This document shows positions 26,970-36,114 of a stretch of 57,559 nt of DNA, in pieces (the first letter of the stretch is position 1; each line of letters opens with the position of its first letter). Made by a program: the position numbers and the translations under genes. The notes under the pieces were generated by a model. The model saw only the letters and a list, made by a program, of their open reading frames with translations. It was not told the DNA's origin and did no database searches. Source of the DNA: Sphingobacteriales bacterium (GTDB taxonomy: Bacteria; Bacteroidota; Bacteroidia; Chitinophagales; Chitinophagaceae); the NCBI GenBank assembly GCA_016200915.1, contig JACQDV010000077.1, positions 1-57,559 on the forward strand. Direction: 5' to 3'.

Positions 26970-28466
26970 ATGAACATAAAATCGCTTTTGGCCCGGCCCT
27001 TTGCCGGATTTATACACAGCAAGATTAAGAAGGGGATGGAAACAGCCGTTCAGGATCAGGAAGCTATCTTTCAGGAACTGATAAAAGTGGGCCGCAAGAC
27101 AGACTTTGGAAAAGACCACGGTTTTGATCAGATAAATAGCTACGACGATTTTAAAAAAACTGTGCCCATCCGGGATTATGAGCAGTTCAAATCTTATATT
27201 CAAAAAATTAAGGATGGTAAGCATAATGTGCTTTGGAAAGGGCGACCTATCTATTTTGCCAAAACATCCGGAACTACCAGCGGTGTTAAATATATTCCCA
27301 TCACCAAAGAATCTATCCCCAATCATATTAATACAGCCCGTAATGCATTGCTTTGTTATATAGCTGAAACAGGGAAGGCAGATTTTACCAATAAGAAAAT
27401 GATTTTTCTTTCCGGCTCGCCGGAGTTGGATAGAATAGGAGATATTCCAACAGGACGTTTGAGTGGTATTGTTAATCATCATGTACCAAAATATTTAAGA
27501 ACAAACCAACTCCCCTCATACGAAACTAATTGCATTGAAGATTGGGAAACCAAGCTGGATAAAATTGTAGAGGAAACGATTAAAGAAGATATGGGTTTGA
27601 TTAGTGGTATTCCGCCATGGATGCAGATGTATTTTGACAGGTTAGTAGAGAAGAGTGGTAAACCGGTAAATGAACTTTTCCCCAATTTTAGTGTAATGGT
27701 GCAGGGTGGTGTAAATTTTGAGCCATATAAAGCCCGGTTATTTGATACGATTGGAAAAAAGATTGACACGATTGAATTGTTCCCGGCGAGTGAAGGTTTC
27801 TTTGCTTTTCAGGATTCACAAACAGAACCCGGTTTATTATTAAATACCAACTCGGGAATCTTTTTTGAATTCATCCCGTCACAGGAGGCATTTAATGAAA
27901 ATCCAACCAGGTTGAGTTTAAAAGATGTAAAAGTGGGAGAAAACTATCTTTTAATTATTAATAACAATGCAGGATTGTGGGGTTATAATATTGGGGATAC
28001 TGTAAAATTTGTTTCCACTAATCCATACCGTTTGGTGGTGAGCGGAAGAATTAAACATTTTATTTCTGCCTTTGGTGAACATGTTATTGGTGAAGAAGTA
28101 GAATATAGTTTGCAAAAAGCGGCGGAAGAAGAAGGATTGAAGATTGTGGAGTTTACCGTTGCCCCTATGATTCAACAAGGAGAGGGAAAGAGTTACCACG
28201 AATGGTTTATTGAGTTTGAAAAAGCGCCTGCTAATGTTAATGCTTTTGCACAAAAGATAGATGATAATCTCCGTGGCAAAAATATTTATTATGATGATTT
28301 AATTACCGGTAATATCTTAGAGCGGTTGCAGGTAAGAACAATGGAGAAAAATGGTTTTATCAATTACATGAAATCAATTGGTAAATTAGGCGGACAGAAC
28401 AAGGTGCCAAGACTGAGTAACGACAGAAAGTTAGCGGATGAGCTTATGAATTACGTTATAAAATAA
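26970..28466 (+). CDS. GH3-family adenylate-forming enzyme
   Basis: 498 residues of the GH3 (auxin-responsive promoter) superfamily, which activates a carboxylate as an acyl-adenylate and usually transfers it to an amine. ATP/AMP motifs visible: FAKTSGTTSGVKYIPITKES (P-loop-like motif 1), ELFPASEGFFAFQ (motif 2) and NNAGLWGYNIGDTVKFV (motif 3). Bacterial members are common in Bacteroidota but their natural substrate is not known; plant members conjugate hormones with amino acids. It appears to be a single gene with its own promoter, divergent from rplU. Confidence 0.9.
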   Translation: MNIKSLLARPFAGFIHSKIKKGMETAVQDQEAIFQELIKVGRKTDFGKDHGFDQINSYDDFKKTVPIRDYEQFKSYIQKIKDGKHNVLWKGRPIYFAKTSGTTSGVKYIPITKESIPNHINTARNALLCYIAETGKADFTNKKMIFLSGSPELDRIGDIPTGRLSGIVNHHVPKYLRTNQLPSYETNCIEDWETKLDKIVEETIKEDMGLISGIPPWMQMYFDRLVEKSGKPVNELFPNFSVMVQGGVNFEPYKARLFDTIGKKIDTIELFPASEGFFAFQDSQTEPGLLLNTNSGIFFEFIPSQEAFNENPTRLSLKDVKVGENYLLIINNNAGLWGYNIGDTVKFVSTNPYRLVVSGRIKHFISAFGEHVIGEEVEYSLQKAAEEEGLKIVEFTVAPMIQQGEGKSYHEWFIEFEKAPANVNAFAQKIDDNLRGKNIYYDDLITGNILERLQVRTMEKNGFINYMKSIGKLGGQNKVPRLSNDRKLADELMNYVIK

Positions 28467-28528
28467 TTACATTGTGTACTTCAAATACTGACTAAAAATT
28501 ATTTCCCTGTCATCCGACTGATTGGTAT

Positions 28529-29683
28529 ATGAAAAAACGAATTGCCATATTTGGTTCAACTGGTTCAATAGGAACGCAGGCGCTGGATGTTATTGAATCC
28601 AACCCTGATAAATTTGAAGTAGAGATACTCACCGCACATCATAATGATGAATTACTCATTCAGCAGGCACTTAAATTTAAACCGAATGCTGTAGTAATTG
28701 TAGATGAAAAAAAATATGCAGGAGTAAAAAATGCGTTAGCCTCAACAGATGTAAAAGTTTTTGCCGGCGAAAGTTCATTAGAAGATGTAGCAGCATTTGA
28801 TACTTATGATTTGATGCTGGCTGCCATAGTAGGCTTCGCAGGGTTAAGACCAACTATCAAAGCTATTGAAAATGGTAAGCCTGTTGCTTTGGCTAATAAA
28901 GAAACATTAGTAGTGGCTGGTGATGTGGTGATGGGTATGGCAGTTGAAAAAAGAGTTCCTGTTATTCCGGTTGATTCGGAACACTCGGCTATTTTTCAAT
29001 GTTTAGTTGGTGAATCAAGAAATCCAATTGAAAGAATTATACTCACTGCATCCGGTGGCCCTTTCCTTGGAAGAAAACCAAACTACCTCGTTAATGTAAA
29101 AAGAGAACATGCCCTTCAGCATCCTAACTGGAGCATGGGTACAAAGATTACTATTGACTCTGCTACATTAATGAATAAAGGACTGGAGATGATTGAAGCC
29201 AAATGGCTATTCAATCTTGAACCGGAGCAAGTGCAGGTAGTTGTACATCCGCAAAGTATCATTCATAGCATGGTACAGTTCCAGGATGGAAGTATTAAAG
29301 CACAAATGGGTTTACCTGATATGAAATTGCCCATTCAATATGCCATGGCATTTCCACAACGTATTCCCAATAGCTTTCCCCGGTTTGATTTTAACAAAGC
29401 ATCCCAATTAACTTTTGAGGCACCGGACACAAAGACATTCCGTAACCTGGCATTGGCAACAGACGCTTTATATAAAGGAGGTAATCTGCCCTGTATTATG
29501 AACGCAGCCAACGAGCTGGCAGTGTGGGCATTCCTCCGCAATCGTATTGGTTTTCTGGACATGACCAATGTGATTGAAAAAACAATGGAGAGAGTAAGCT
29601 TTATTGAAAAACCAACCCTGGAAGAATACCTCGACAGCGATGGCGAGGCCCGCAATTATGCAGCTTCCTTAATGCAACTTTAA
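28529..29683 (+). CDS. ispC: 1-deoxy-D-xylulose 5-phosphate reductoisomerase (DXR)
   Basis: Second step of the MEP isoprenoid pathway: converts DXP to MEP with NADPH and a divalent metal. 384 residues, near the usual 390-400. Motifs: FGSTGSIGTQALDVI (NADPH binding), ALANKETLVVAGD, the metal-binding PVDSEHSAIFQCL, LTASGGPFLG, HPNWSMGTKITIDSATLMNKGLE in part, and HPQSIIHSMVQF. It lies 94 bases upstream of rseP in the same orientation, an arrangement common in bacteria. Confidence 0.97.
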   Translation: MKKRIAIFGSTGSIGTQALDVIESNPDKFEVEILTAHHNDELLIQQALKFKPNAVVIVDEKKYAGVKNALASTDVKVFAGESSLEDVAAFDTYDLMLAAIVGFAGLRPTIKAIENGKPVALANKETLVVAGDVVMGMAVEKRVPVIPVDSEHSAIFQCLVGESRNPIERIILTASGGPFLGRKPNYLVNVKREHALQHPNWSMGTKITIDSATLMNKGLEMIEAKWLFNLEPEQVQVVVHPQSIIHSMVQFQDGSIKAQMGLPDMKLPIQYAMAFPQRIPNSFPRFDFNKASQLTFEAPDTKTFRNLALATDALYKGGNLPCIMNAANELAVWAFLRNRIGFLDMTNVIEKTMERVSFIEKPTLEEYLDSDGEARNYAASLMQL

Positions 29684-29776
29684 CTTTAATGAGCCTTTAA
29701 ACGGACAAAATAGTTTACCAAAGGCTGAAGAATCAATTTTATTTGGCAGATATTTGCAATCCTTAAAAAGTAACGA

Positions 29777-31123
29777 ATGACATTGTTAGCAATAGACTGG
29801 AGTGTAGTAGGAATTAAAGCCGGGCAACTTATTTTATGCTTGTCTATTTTAGTTGTACTCCATGAAATGGGACATTTCTTACCCGCAAAATGGTTTAAAT
29901 GCCGGGTTGAAAAATTCTATCTCTTCTTCGATCCATGGTTCTCATTATTCAAAAAGAAAATTGGCGAAACAGTTTATGGCATCGGTTGGTTGCCATTAGG
30001 CGGTTATGTGAAGATATCGGGAATGATTGACGAGAGTATGGATAAGGAGCAAATGAAGCTTCCTCCAAAACCAGATGAATTCAGAAGTAAGCCGGCATGG
30101 CAGCGATTGATTATTATGATAGGTGGGGTGACAGTAAATCTTATTTTAGGCTTCTTCATTTTTGCAATGATACTTTGGGTATGGGGAGAAGATTATGTTC
30201 CGGCTGAAAATTTGAAATACGGAGTTTATGCGGATAGTTTAGGAACAAAGATTGGTGTAAAGGATGGTGACCGTATCATCGCTGTTAATGGTAAAAAGGT
30301 TGAAAGAGTAGGAACAGTTGGAACAGAAATTATCATTAATGAAGCAAAACAAATAACCATTGATAGAAATGGTGAACAAAAAGTGCTCGATATTCCTGAA
30401 GGATTTATTAAACAACTGATAAAAAATAAACTGGGCGGCTTTACTCATGTACGGTTCCCGCTGATTATTGATTCAGTACTGCCTGCTGCTAAAATCAATA
30501 ATGGCAATTTATTAAAAGGAGACAGGGTAATAAATTATAATGGTACTCCTATAACTTACTCAACTGATTTACCTAAGGCTGAAATTAAAAATAAAACGAT
30601 AACACTTAAGTTACTCCGTAATGATAAAGACACTGTTTCAGCGGATGTTTATTTTAATGACAAATCGGAAACAAATGTTGCATTCCAGTCAATGAATAAA
30701 GTTTTAGGGAACCGGCATATTGGTTATACGTTTACTGAGTCTTTACCGGCAGGTATTTCAAAAGGCTGGCATACACTGGTGATGAACGTAAAAAACTTTA
30801 AACTTCTGTTTACTTCCAAAGAAGTAAAAGCAAGTGATTCATTAGGAAGCTTCCTCAGCATCGGAAGTATGTTTGCCCCTAAATGGGATTGGCAAATATT
30901 CTGGAGCATGACGGCATTGCTCAGCATTATTCTTGCTTTTATGAATATTCTTCCAATTCCGGGTCTGGATGGGGGTCATGTGGTATTCACCGTATATGAA
31001 ATGATCACCGGGCATAAACCAAGCGATAAGTTTATGGAATATGCACAAATGGTGGGCATGGTGATTCTGTTGAGCTTAATGGCTTACGCATTAGGGTTGG
31101 ATATCTTCCGGCTATTTAAATAA
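29777..31123 (+). CDS. rseP: RIP site-2 zinc metalloprotease RseP
   Basis: Inner-membrane intramembrane protease that cleaves anti-sigma factors and signal-peptide remnants. The zinc site HEMGH is in TM1 (VVLHEMGHFLPAKW), and the second motif LPIPGLDGGH is near the C-terminus. Two PDZ-like domains lie between (GVKDGDRIIAVNG and NLLKGDRVINYNG). 448 residues matches E. coli RseP (450). It follows ispC in the usual order and ends at a strong terminator. Confidence 0.96.
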   Translation: MTLLAIDWSVVGIKAGQLILCLSILVVLHEMGHFLPAKWFKCRVEKFYLFFDPWFSLFKKKIGETVYGIGWLPLGGYVKISGMIDESMDKEQMKLPPKPDEFRSKPAWQRLIIMIGGVTVNLILGFFIFAMILWVWGEDYVPAENLKYGVYADSLGTKIGVKDGDRIIAVNGKKVERVGTVGTEIIINEAKQITIDRNGEQKVLDIPEGFIKQLIKNKLGGFTHVRFPLIIDSVLPAAKINNGNLLKGDRVINYNGTPITYSTDLPKAEIKNKTITLKLLRNDKDTVSADVYFNDKSETNVAFQSMNKVLGNRHIGYTFTESLPAGISKGWHTLVMNVKNFKLLFTSKEVKASDSLGSFLSIGSMFAPKWDWQIFWSMTALLSIILAFMNILPIPGLDGGHVVFTVYEMITGHKPSDKFMEYAQMVGMVILLSLMAYALGLDIFRLFK

Positions 31124-31141
31124 TTGCTCAAATTACTTTGT

Positions 31142-31178
31142 AAAAAGGCTGTCTGAAAGGCAGCCTTTTTATTTTTTC
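31142..31178 (+). terminator. Terminator after rseP
   Basis: Perfect stem AAAAAGGCTG / CAGCCTTTTT with a 9-base loop, then ATTTTTT. Confidence 0.9.
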
Positions 31179-31311
31179 TCCGCAGCTTAAAACCAAAAAA
31201 CTGCAGTTCGTCGTATATAATACACGTTTCACCAGATATCGCTTTTCAGCAAGCTAAAAACATTGCATCTTTACAGTGTTATTAAACATTATATAAAAAA
31301 CACAATCAAAA

Positions 31312-31416
31312 ATGAAACAAACACAAGCAACACAGAGTAAAGAGCTGATGGCATTGGTTGTTGCAGTAGCGATGGAAGCAGTGGGGTTGATTGTAGTGCT
31401 GGTAAATATTAAATAA
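31312..31416 (+). CDS. 34-residue membrane peptide
   Basis: The ATG at 31312 opens a 34-codon ORF, MKQTQATQSKELM followed by a hydrophobic helix (ALVVAVAMEAVGLIVVLV) and NIK. The pattern is a short polar N-terminus, one membrane segment and a Lys tail. It lies between two terminators, rseP's at 31142 and its own at 31458, so an independent small transcript is plausible. No family recognised. One Glu inside the membrane segment is unusual. Confidence 0.5.
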   Translation: MKQTQATQSKELMALVVAVAMEAVGLIVVLVNIK

Positions 31417-31457
31417 GTCATTTCTATTTTTCTCATAGCAGTTAGTTTTGGTAAGCG

Positions 31458-31488
31458 GTCCTTGTTTCTACAGGGACTTTTCTTTTTT
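31458..31488 (+). terminator. Terminator after the small membrane ORF
   Basis: Stem GTCCTTG / CAGGGAC (one G-T pair) with a 6-base loop, followed by TTTTCTTTTTT. Confidence 0.75.
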
Positions 31489-31550
31489 AAATGAAAGTTG
31501 GCAAGAAAAGTTTTAAGAAATCATTCTTTCAAATAAAGGAATGAATAAGT

Positions 31551-31558
31551 TAATTTTG
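31551..31558 (+). promoter_or_regulatory. Bacteroidota -7 box (TAATTTTG) upstream of ssrA
   Basis: Matches TAnnTTTG. It is 43 bases before the mature tmRNA 5' end, which is compatible with a short processed leader. Confidence 0.5.
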
Positions 31559-31563
31559 CACTT

Positions 31564-31598
31564 CACATCTGACATCGTACATCCGACATCAGACATCA
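31564..31598 (+). repeat. Short degenerate tandem repeat of GACATC-type hexamers
   Basis: Consecutive units ACATCT, GACATC, GTACATC, CGACATC, AGACATC lie within 35 bases in the tmRNA leader. Simple-sequence blocks like this occur in intergenic DNA of related bacteria. Confidence 0.6.
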
Positions 31599-31601
31599 AA
31601 T

Positions 31602-31972
31602 GGGGCTGTTCTGGCTTTGACAGCATATATCTTTGAAAGTGTAAGCATGCCCTGCGTTGCGTAATTAGCAGGATAATCTGAATACGAAAACTTTAAATGG
31701 CAATACTCAGTATGCCATGGCTGCCTAATCAGTGATTAAGTAGTCATTAGGGCCGCCGAACAGGTTGACTTGTTACCACGTTCCGCCGCCGACTAAAAAA
31801 TAAAACAGGTTGCTGCAACAAAAGGCTGTGACGGTTGCTTAAGATTTATCCAGCTACGGAAATGATTGGTTTGTTTGGTTCCGGTTATTTCCCGACAATT
31901 AATTCCAAAATAAGCATGTAGAAAGCTTTTGGAGAATATGTTTGGACCAGGGTTCGACTCCCTGCAGCTCCA
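31602..31972 (+). ncRNA. ssrA: tmRNA (transfer-messenger RNA)
   Basis: Rescues stalled ribosomes with SmpB. The 5' end GGGGCTGTTCTGGCTTTGAC and the 3' end GGACCAGGGTTCGACTCCC then GCAGCTCCA form the alanine-type tRNA-like domain (GGGGCTG / CAGCTCC stem). The tag frame starts with GGC at 31699 and ends with TAA at 31726-31728, encoding GNTQYAMAA. Pseudoknot-forming GC-rich blocks follow. Single-piece form of normal length (about 370 nt). Confidence 0.97.
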
Positions 31973-31975
31973 CTA

Positions 31976-32014
31976 AATCAATGCCACTTTAACTAAAATA
32001 AAGTGGCATTGATT
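31976..32014. terminator. Terminator after tmRNA
   Basis: Perfect 16-base stem AATCAATGCCACTTTA / TAAAGTGGCATTGATT with a 7-base loop. It sits between tmRNA and the convergent ggt gene and can serve both. Confidence 0.85.
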
Positions 32015-32056
32015 GTATTAATTTATTGGCAATTTCAATTTTATTTATTCTGATTA

Positions 32057-33805
32057 TCAATATCCCTCTGCATCATCATCCCCACGATGATCACCAACTG
32101 CTTCAATCTTCATCTTATTGGTTTGCGGCTGATAACTAACCTTAATCATCTCTGTTCTTCCAATAGCGCCTCTTTCTACAATTTTATAACCCATCTGCGT
32201 TAATTTATCTTTTGTTGCTTCAGGAAATCCTTTCTCTACTAAAATAATATCCGGTAACCACTGGTGATGAAACTTGGGTTTATTAACTGCATCTTCAGTA
32301 CTCAAACCAAAATCAATCACATTTACGATGCTTTGAATAACAGATGTGGGAATAGTAGTTCCGCCGGGAGTACCTACTACTAAGTAAGGTTTACCATTCT
32401 TTAATACAATGGATGGCGACATTGAACTCAGCATTCTTTTATTGGGAGCAATAGCATTAGCTTCACCACCCACTGCACCATACATGTTAGGCACACCGGG
32501 CTTTATACTAAAATCATCCATTTCATTATTTAAAATAAAACCGGCACCACCTACTACTGTTCTGCTGCCAAAACCACCGTTAAGCGTAGTAGTGATGGAA
32601 ACACAGTTGCCCCATTTATCAATTATGCTGAGATGGGTGGTTTCTTCACTCTCACTTATATTGCCGGCTTGAGTTGTTTTGCTGTTGCCTGCTTTCCCGG
32701 GTTCATAATCTGCTATACGTTGTGTTATATAATTATCGCTTACTAATGTTTTATAAGGCACTTTTACAAAGTCAGGATCACCCATGAACTTAGCCCTGTC
32801 AGCATAAGCTCTTCTTTCAGCTTCTGTAATTAACTGTACTGCTTCCGGTGAATGAAAACTGTATTTCGAAAGATTCTTCATTTCAGCAATCTTCAGCACC
32901 TGTTGTAAAATAATGCTGCCGCTGCTGGGTAAAGGCATAGTGATGATGGTATAATCTTTCCGGTAATTAAATTCAACCGCAGTTCTTACAGCAACTTTAT
33001 AATTTTTAAGATCATCTAATGTAATAATGCCACCACCTCTTTTCATTTCTTCCACTATAAGTTCAGCGGTTCTGCCTTCATAAAATCCTTTCTCACCAAA
33101 ATCTCTTACCCGTTTTAGTGTCTCCGCTAAATCTTTCTGAATTAATGTATCACCGGCTTTCCATTCACGGTCTTTTACAAAAGCAGGAGTAACCGTATTT
33201 AATTTGATGAATTCATTTTTTAATTCATTAAAATCTTTTGCTTCACTTTCGGTAATTGCATGTCCTTTCTCTGCTAAATCAATAGCGGGTTGTATTAATG
33301 TTTTAAATGGAAGTTTGGCATATTTGTAAATAGCAAAGGCACCGGCAATAGTACCCGGAATACCAGCAGCCAAATGACCATCTTCTGATAATTTTTCTTT
33401 TGGATAACCATTAGCATCTAAATACATATCCCTGCTTGCCTTGCCCGGAGCTTTTTCTCTGAAATCAATCGCAATATTTTTTCCATCATTAGTACGGGCT
33501 ACCATAAAACCACCACCACCAATATTACCGGCATCAGGATAAACTACTGCTAATGCTAATTGTGTAGCAATAGCTGCATCAAAAGAGTTACCACCTTTTT
33601 TCAGCATTTCTAATCCAACCCGGCTGGCTAAAGGATGTGCAGAAACAACCGCTCCATTTTTACAAACCACCTTTTTTTGAACTGCATATTTGTACTGGTT
33701 AACAACAGTAGTAATTGTTTTGGGTGATTGGCCCGCTGCTATTAACGAAACTGATAAAAACCAAACAAATGTTATTCTCATCCTGGTAAGTATTAATTTT
33801 TGCAA
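32057..33805 (-). CDS. ggt: Gamma-glutamyltransferase
   Basis: Periplasmic Ntn hydrolase that cleaves the gamma-glutamyl bond of glutathione and related compounds. 582 residues with a Sec signal peptide, equal in length to E. coli GGT. It is autoprocessed before the catalytic Thr389 in ETTHLSIID, which becomes the N-terminus of the small subunit. Other conserved sites: DFREKAPGKAS (alpha-carboxylate Arg), TLNGGFGSRTVVGGAGFILNN in part, NNEMDDFS, and SSMSPSIVLKNGKPYLVVGTPGG in part. Single gene, convergent with ssrA. Confidence 0.95.
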   Translation of the reverse strand: MQKLILTRMRITFVWFLSVSLIAAGQSPKTITTVVNQYKYAVQKKVVCKNGAVVSAHPLASRVGLEMLKKGGNSFDAAIATQLALAVVYPDAGNIGGGGFMVARTNDGKNIAIDFREKAPGKASRDMYLDANGYPKEKLSEDGHLAAGIPGTIAGAFAIYKYAKLPFKTLIQPAIDLAEKGHAITESEAKDFNELKNEFIKLNTVTPAFVKDREWKAGDTLIQKDLAETLKRVRDFGEKGFYEGRTAELIVEEMKRGGGIITLDDLKNYKVAVRTAVEFNYRKDYTIITMPLPSSGSIILQQVLKIAEMKNLSKYSFHSPEAVQLITEAERRAYADRAKFMGDPDFVKVPYKTLVSDNYITQRIADYEPGKAGNSKTTQAGNISESEETTHLSIIDKWGNCVSITTTLNGGFGSRTVVGGAGFILNNEMDDFSIKPGVPNMYGAVGGEANAIAPNKRMLSSMSPSIVLKNGKPYLVVGTPGGTTIPTSVIQSIVNVIDFGLSTEDAVNKPKFHHQWLPDIILVEKGFPEATKDKLTQMGYKIVERGAIGRTEMIKVSYQPQTNKMKIEAVGDHRGDDDAEGY

Positions 33806-33930
33806 AGTAGAAAGTTCCGCTTTTCTATCCTAAAATCTTTATCTTTATTTTACTGTCTTATATTTTTTTTACAAATGATCGGTAAAAAGAGGCGATCAGG
33901 GTTTGTTATAATTGAGACGTATTGCAGGCT

Positions 33931-35907
33931 ATGAATTCACGATACATAACACTTACTCCCAATTTATATCGCTGTATTCATCAGTATTTACTTCTTATCT
34001 CCCTTTGTTTAATTGCTTATCAAACAACAGCTCAGTGCAGCGGCAGTGTTGGTGATCCGGTTATTAACCAGGATTTCGGAACCAATAGTTATCAATTGCC
34101 GTTCGGCAAAACAAGCTATCAACCTGTTGGTGGATGCCCCAATGATCCTGGTACTTACACTATTGCTAATTTTCTTTTTGGATGCGGCCCACGAAGCTGG
34201 GTACAAATGGTAGGTGATCATACACCCAATGATAATAACGGGAATTACATGGCGGTAAATGCTTCCAGTACACCAGGCACCGTTTACCAGGATACTGCAA
34301 AAAGCCTTTGTGGTAACACTACTTATGTATTTGGGATTTGGATTTCAGCCCTAATGACAAAATATGCCTGTGACGGTTACCCGATACCACCAAATGTAAA
34401 ATTTGCCATAAAAGATATATCAGGAAAAATACTGGTGCAGGACAGCACCGGCAACCTGCCCCTGGTAACAGAATGGCAATGGAAACATTACACTTTGTCT
34501 TTAACTGCTGGCCCTGTTCCTTCTGATCTCATCATATCTGTAACTACCAACCCACCCAGGGGCTGTGGTGCAGCTTTTGCCATTGATGATATTACACTGA
34601 GTCCATGCAGCCCTTCTACTATTTCTGCCAGCATAAATGGTGGAATTGATACCGTAGATGTATGTGCTGATTATACCGATGTATGGAATATAAAAGCTAA
34701 TTATACTCCCGGCTTTAATAACCCTGTGGTACAATGGCAGAGCAGTACAGATGCAGGTAAAAGCTGGACGGATATACCCGGAGCCACAACGGTTAATTAT
34801 ACAGTACCACACCGCTTATCAGGAGTAATTGATTACCGGATATGTATTGCAGAAAATGGAAATATTAATTCATTGAATTGCCGTGTTGCATCCAATATCA
34901 TTCATACAGGCGTGTATCCTTTACCTCCTTATGTAGCTCCGCAAAATATACAGGGTTGCAGTGGGAAAGATTATTATTTTCCTCCTCCCGATCCTTATGC
35001 ATTTACTGGATTTTGGACTGGTCCCAATGGATTTAATGCTCCGAGTACCAATGCCGTTATTCCCGCTATTCAATACAAGGATACCGGTATGTATATTTTG
35101 AAAAATATTTTTGACCATGGTTGCGTACGATTTGATACTTTTTATCTGAAAGTTGCTCCCGGTACTTCTCTTACTGTACAACCTGCTCATGCTATTTGCG
35201 AGGGACAATCGGAAATATTACAGGCTTCTGCAACAGATGAGGTGAGTTATCTCTGGACTCCCAATAACGGCTTATCTGATAACACCATCGCTAACCCTGT
35301 TGCTTCACCATCCAGCTGGGAAATTTACAAAGTAATTATCACCAATAAATATGGTTGCCAGGATTCTGCTTATGTAAGAGTAGATGTTTATGAAAAAGCA
35401 GTGGCTGATGCCGGACCGGATAAAGCAATACTTACTGGTGATACTGCTACATTAAATGGTACTGTTAAAGGTGCCGAGATAAATTATTACTGGACACCAA
35501 ATTTATCAATAACTAATACAGGCATTGAAAAGCCGCTGGTATTCCCGGCGCAAACCAGCATGTACACATTACATGTTGAATCCAATGTAGGTTGTGGTGC
35601 TTCTACAGATGATGTGATTGTAAAAGTGTATAATGATTTTTATATAGCCAATGCTTTTACACCCAATAATGACGGGCTTAATGATCGTCTCCATGTAATT
35701 ACATTCGATAAATATAAACTGGTGAAGTTTCACATCTACAACCGATGGGGACAGGTAGTTTATACACCTGCTGTGAATGATGATGGATGGGATGGTACTT
35801 ATAAAGGATTAGAGCAGCCTTCCGGTATTTACCTGTACGACCTGGAAATGGTAACACCAAAGGGTAAAAAAATAATTCGTAAAGGAACCATTAACCTCAT
35901 CCGCTAA
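33931..35907 (+). CDS. Secreted T9SS cargo protein with gliding-type (type B) C-terminal domain
   Basis: About 658 residues from the ATG at 33931 (a TTG lies three codons upstream). Signal peptide followed by TTAQCSG. A Cys-rich sugar-binding-like N-terminal domain (TYVFGIWISALM, FAIDDITLSPC) follows, then two or three Ig-like/PKD-like modules (YLWTPNNGLSDNTIANP, YYWTPNLSITNTGI). The C-terminus, AFTPNNDGLNDRLHV, FHIYNRWGQVVY, DGWDGTYKG, PSGIYLYDLEM, is a gliding-motility-associated (CHU_C, type B) sorting domain that routes the protein through the type IX system to the cell surface. Likely adhesin or surface-matrix role. Confidence 0.9.
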   Translation: MNSRYITLTPNLYRCIHQYLLLISLCLIAYQTTAQCSGSVGDPVINQDFGTNSYQLPFGKTSYQPVGGCPNDPGTYTIANFLFGCGPRSWVQMVGDHTPNDNNGNYMAVNASSTPGTVYQDTAKSLCGNTTYVFGIWISALMTKYACDGYPIPPNVKFAIKDISGKILVQDSTGNLPLVTEWQWKHYTLSLTAGPVPSDLIISVTTNPPRGCGAAFAIDDITLSPCSPSTISASINGGIDTVDVCADYTDVWNIKANYTPGFNNPVVQWQSSTDAGKSWTDIPGATTVNYTVPHRLSGVIDYRICIAENGNINSLNCRVASNIIHTGVYPLPPYVAPQNIQGCSGKDYYFPPPDPYAFTGFWTGPNGFNAPSTNAVIPAIQYKDTGMYILKNIFDHGCVRFDTFYLKVAPGTSLTVQPAHAICEGQSEILQASATDEVSYLWTPNNGLSDNTIANPVASPSSWEIYKVIITNKYGCQDSAYVRVDVYEKAVADAGPDKAILTGDTATLNGTVKGAEINYYWTPNLSITNTGIEKPLVFPAQTSMYTLHVESNVGCGASTDDVIVKVYNDFYIANAFTPNNDGLNDRLHVITFDKYKLVKFHIYNRWGQVVYTPAVNDDGWDGTYKGLEQPSGIYLYDLEMVTPKGKKIIRKGTINLIR

Positions 35908-35976
35908 GCTGAATTAGTTGCATTTAAAATTTGAAAAGCATTGCTTTTTTTGCATTTCAATCAGCAACCTTTCTAT

Positions 35977-36043
35977 CCCCTCCACGGAAGGGGCGGTAGT
36001 GTTTTGTAATAAAAGACTACTTAATAGGGGTGGGTCAGGATAC
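35977..36043. repeat. CCCCTCC...GGGGTGGGT dispersed-repeat fragment
   Basis: TCCCCTCCACGGAAGGGG forms a small hairpin and is followed within 45 bases by ATAGGGGTGGGTCAGG. Elements of this composition recur between genes in Bacteroidota genomes; only one copy is in this window. Confidence 0.4.
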
Positions 36044-36114
36044 GAAAATTTGAAATGTGCCTGTTGAATTTATTTCCTGTCTCTTTGCTAAATTGCCGCT
36101 ACAAATTCTACTAC

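Noticed and set aside
31564-31598. Possible CRISPR-like repeats
   Set aside because: Units are about 6-7 bases with no spacers; simple-sequence repeat only.
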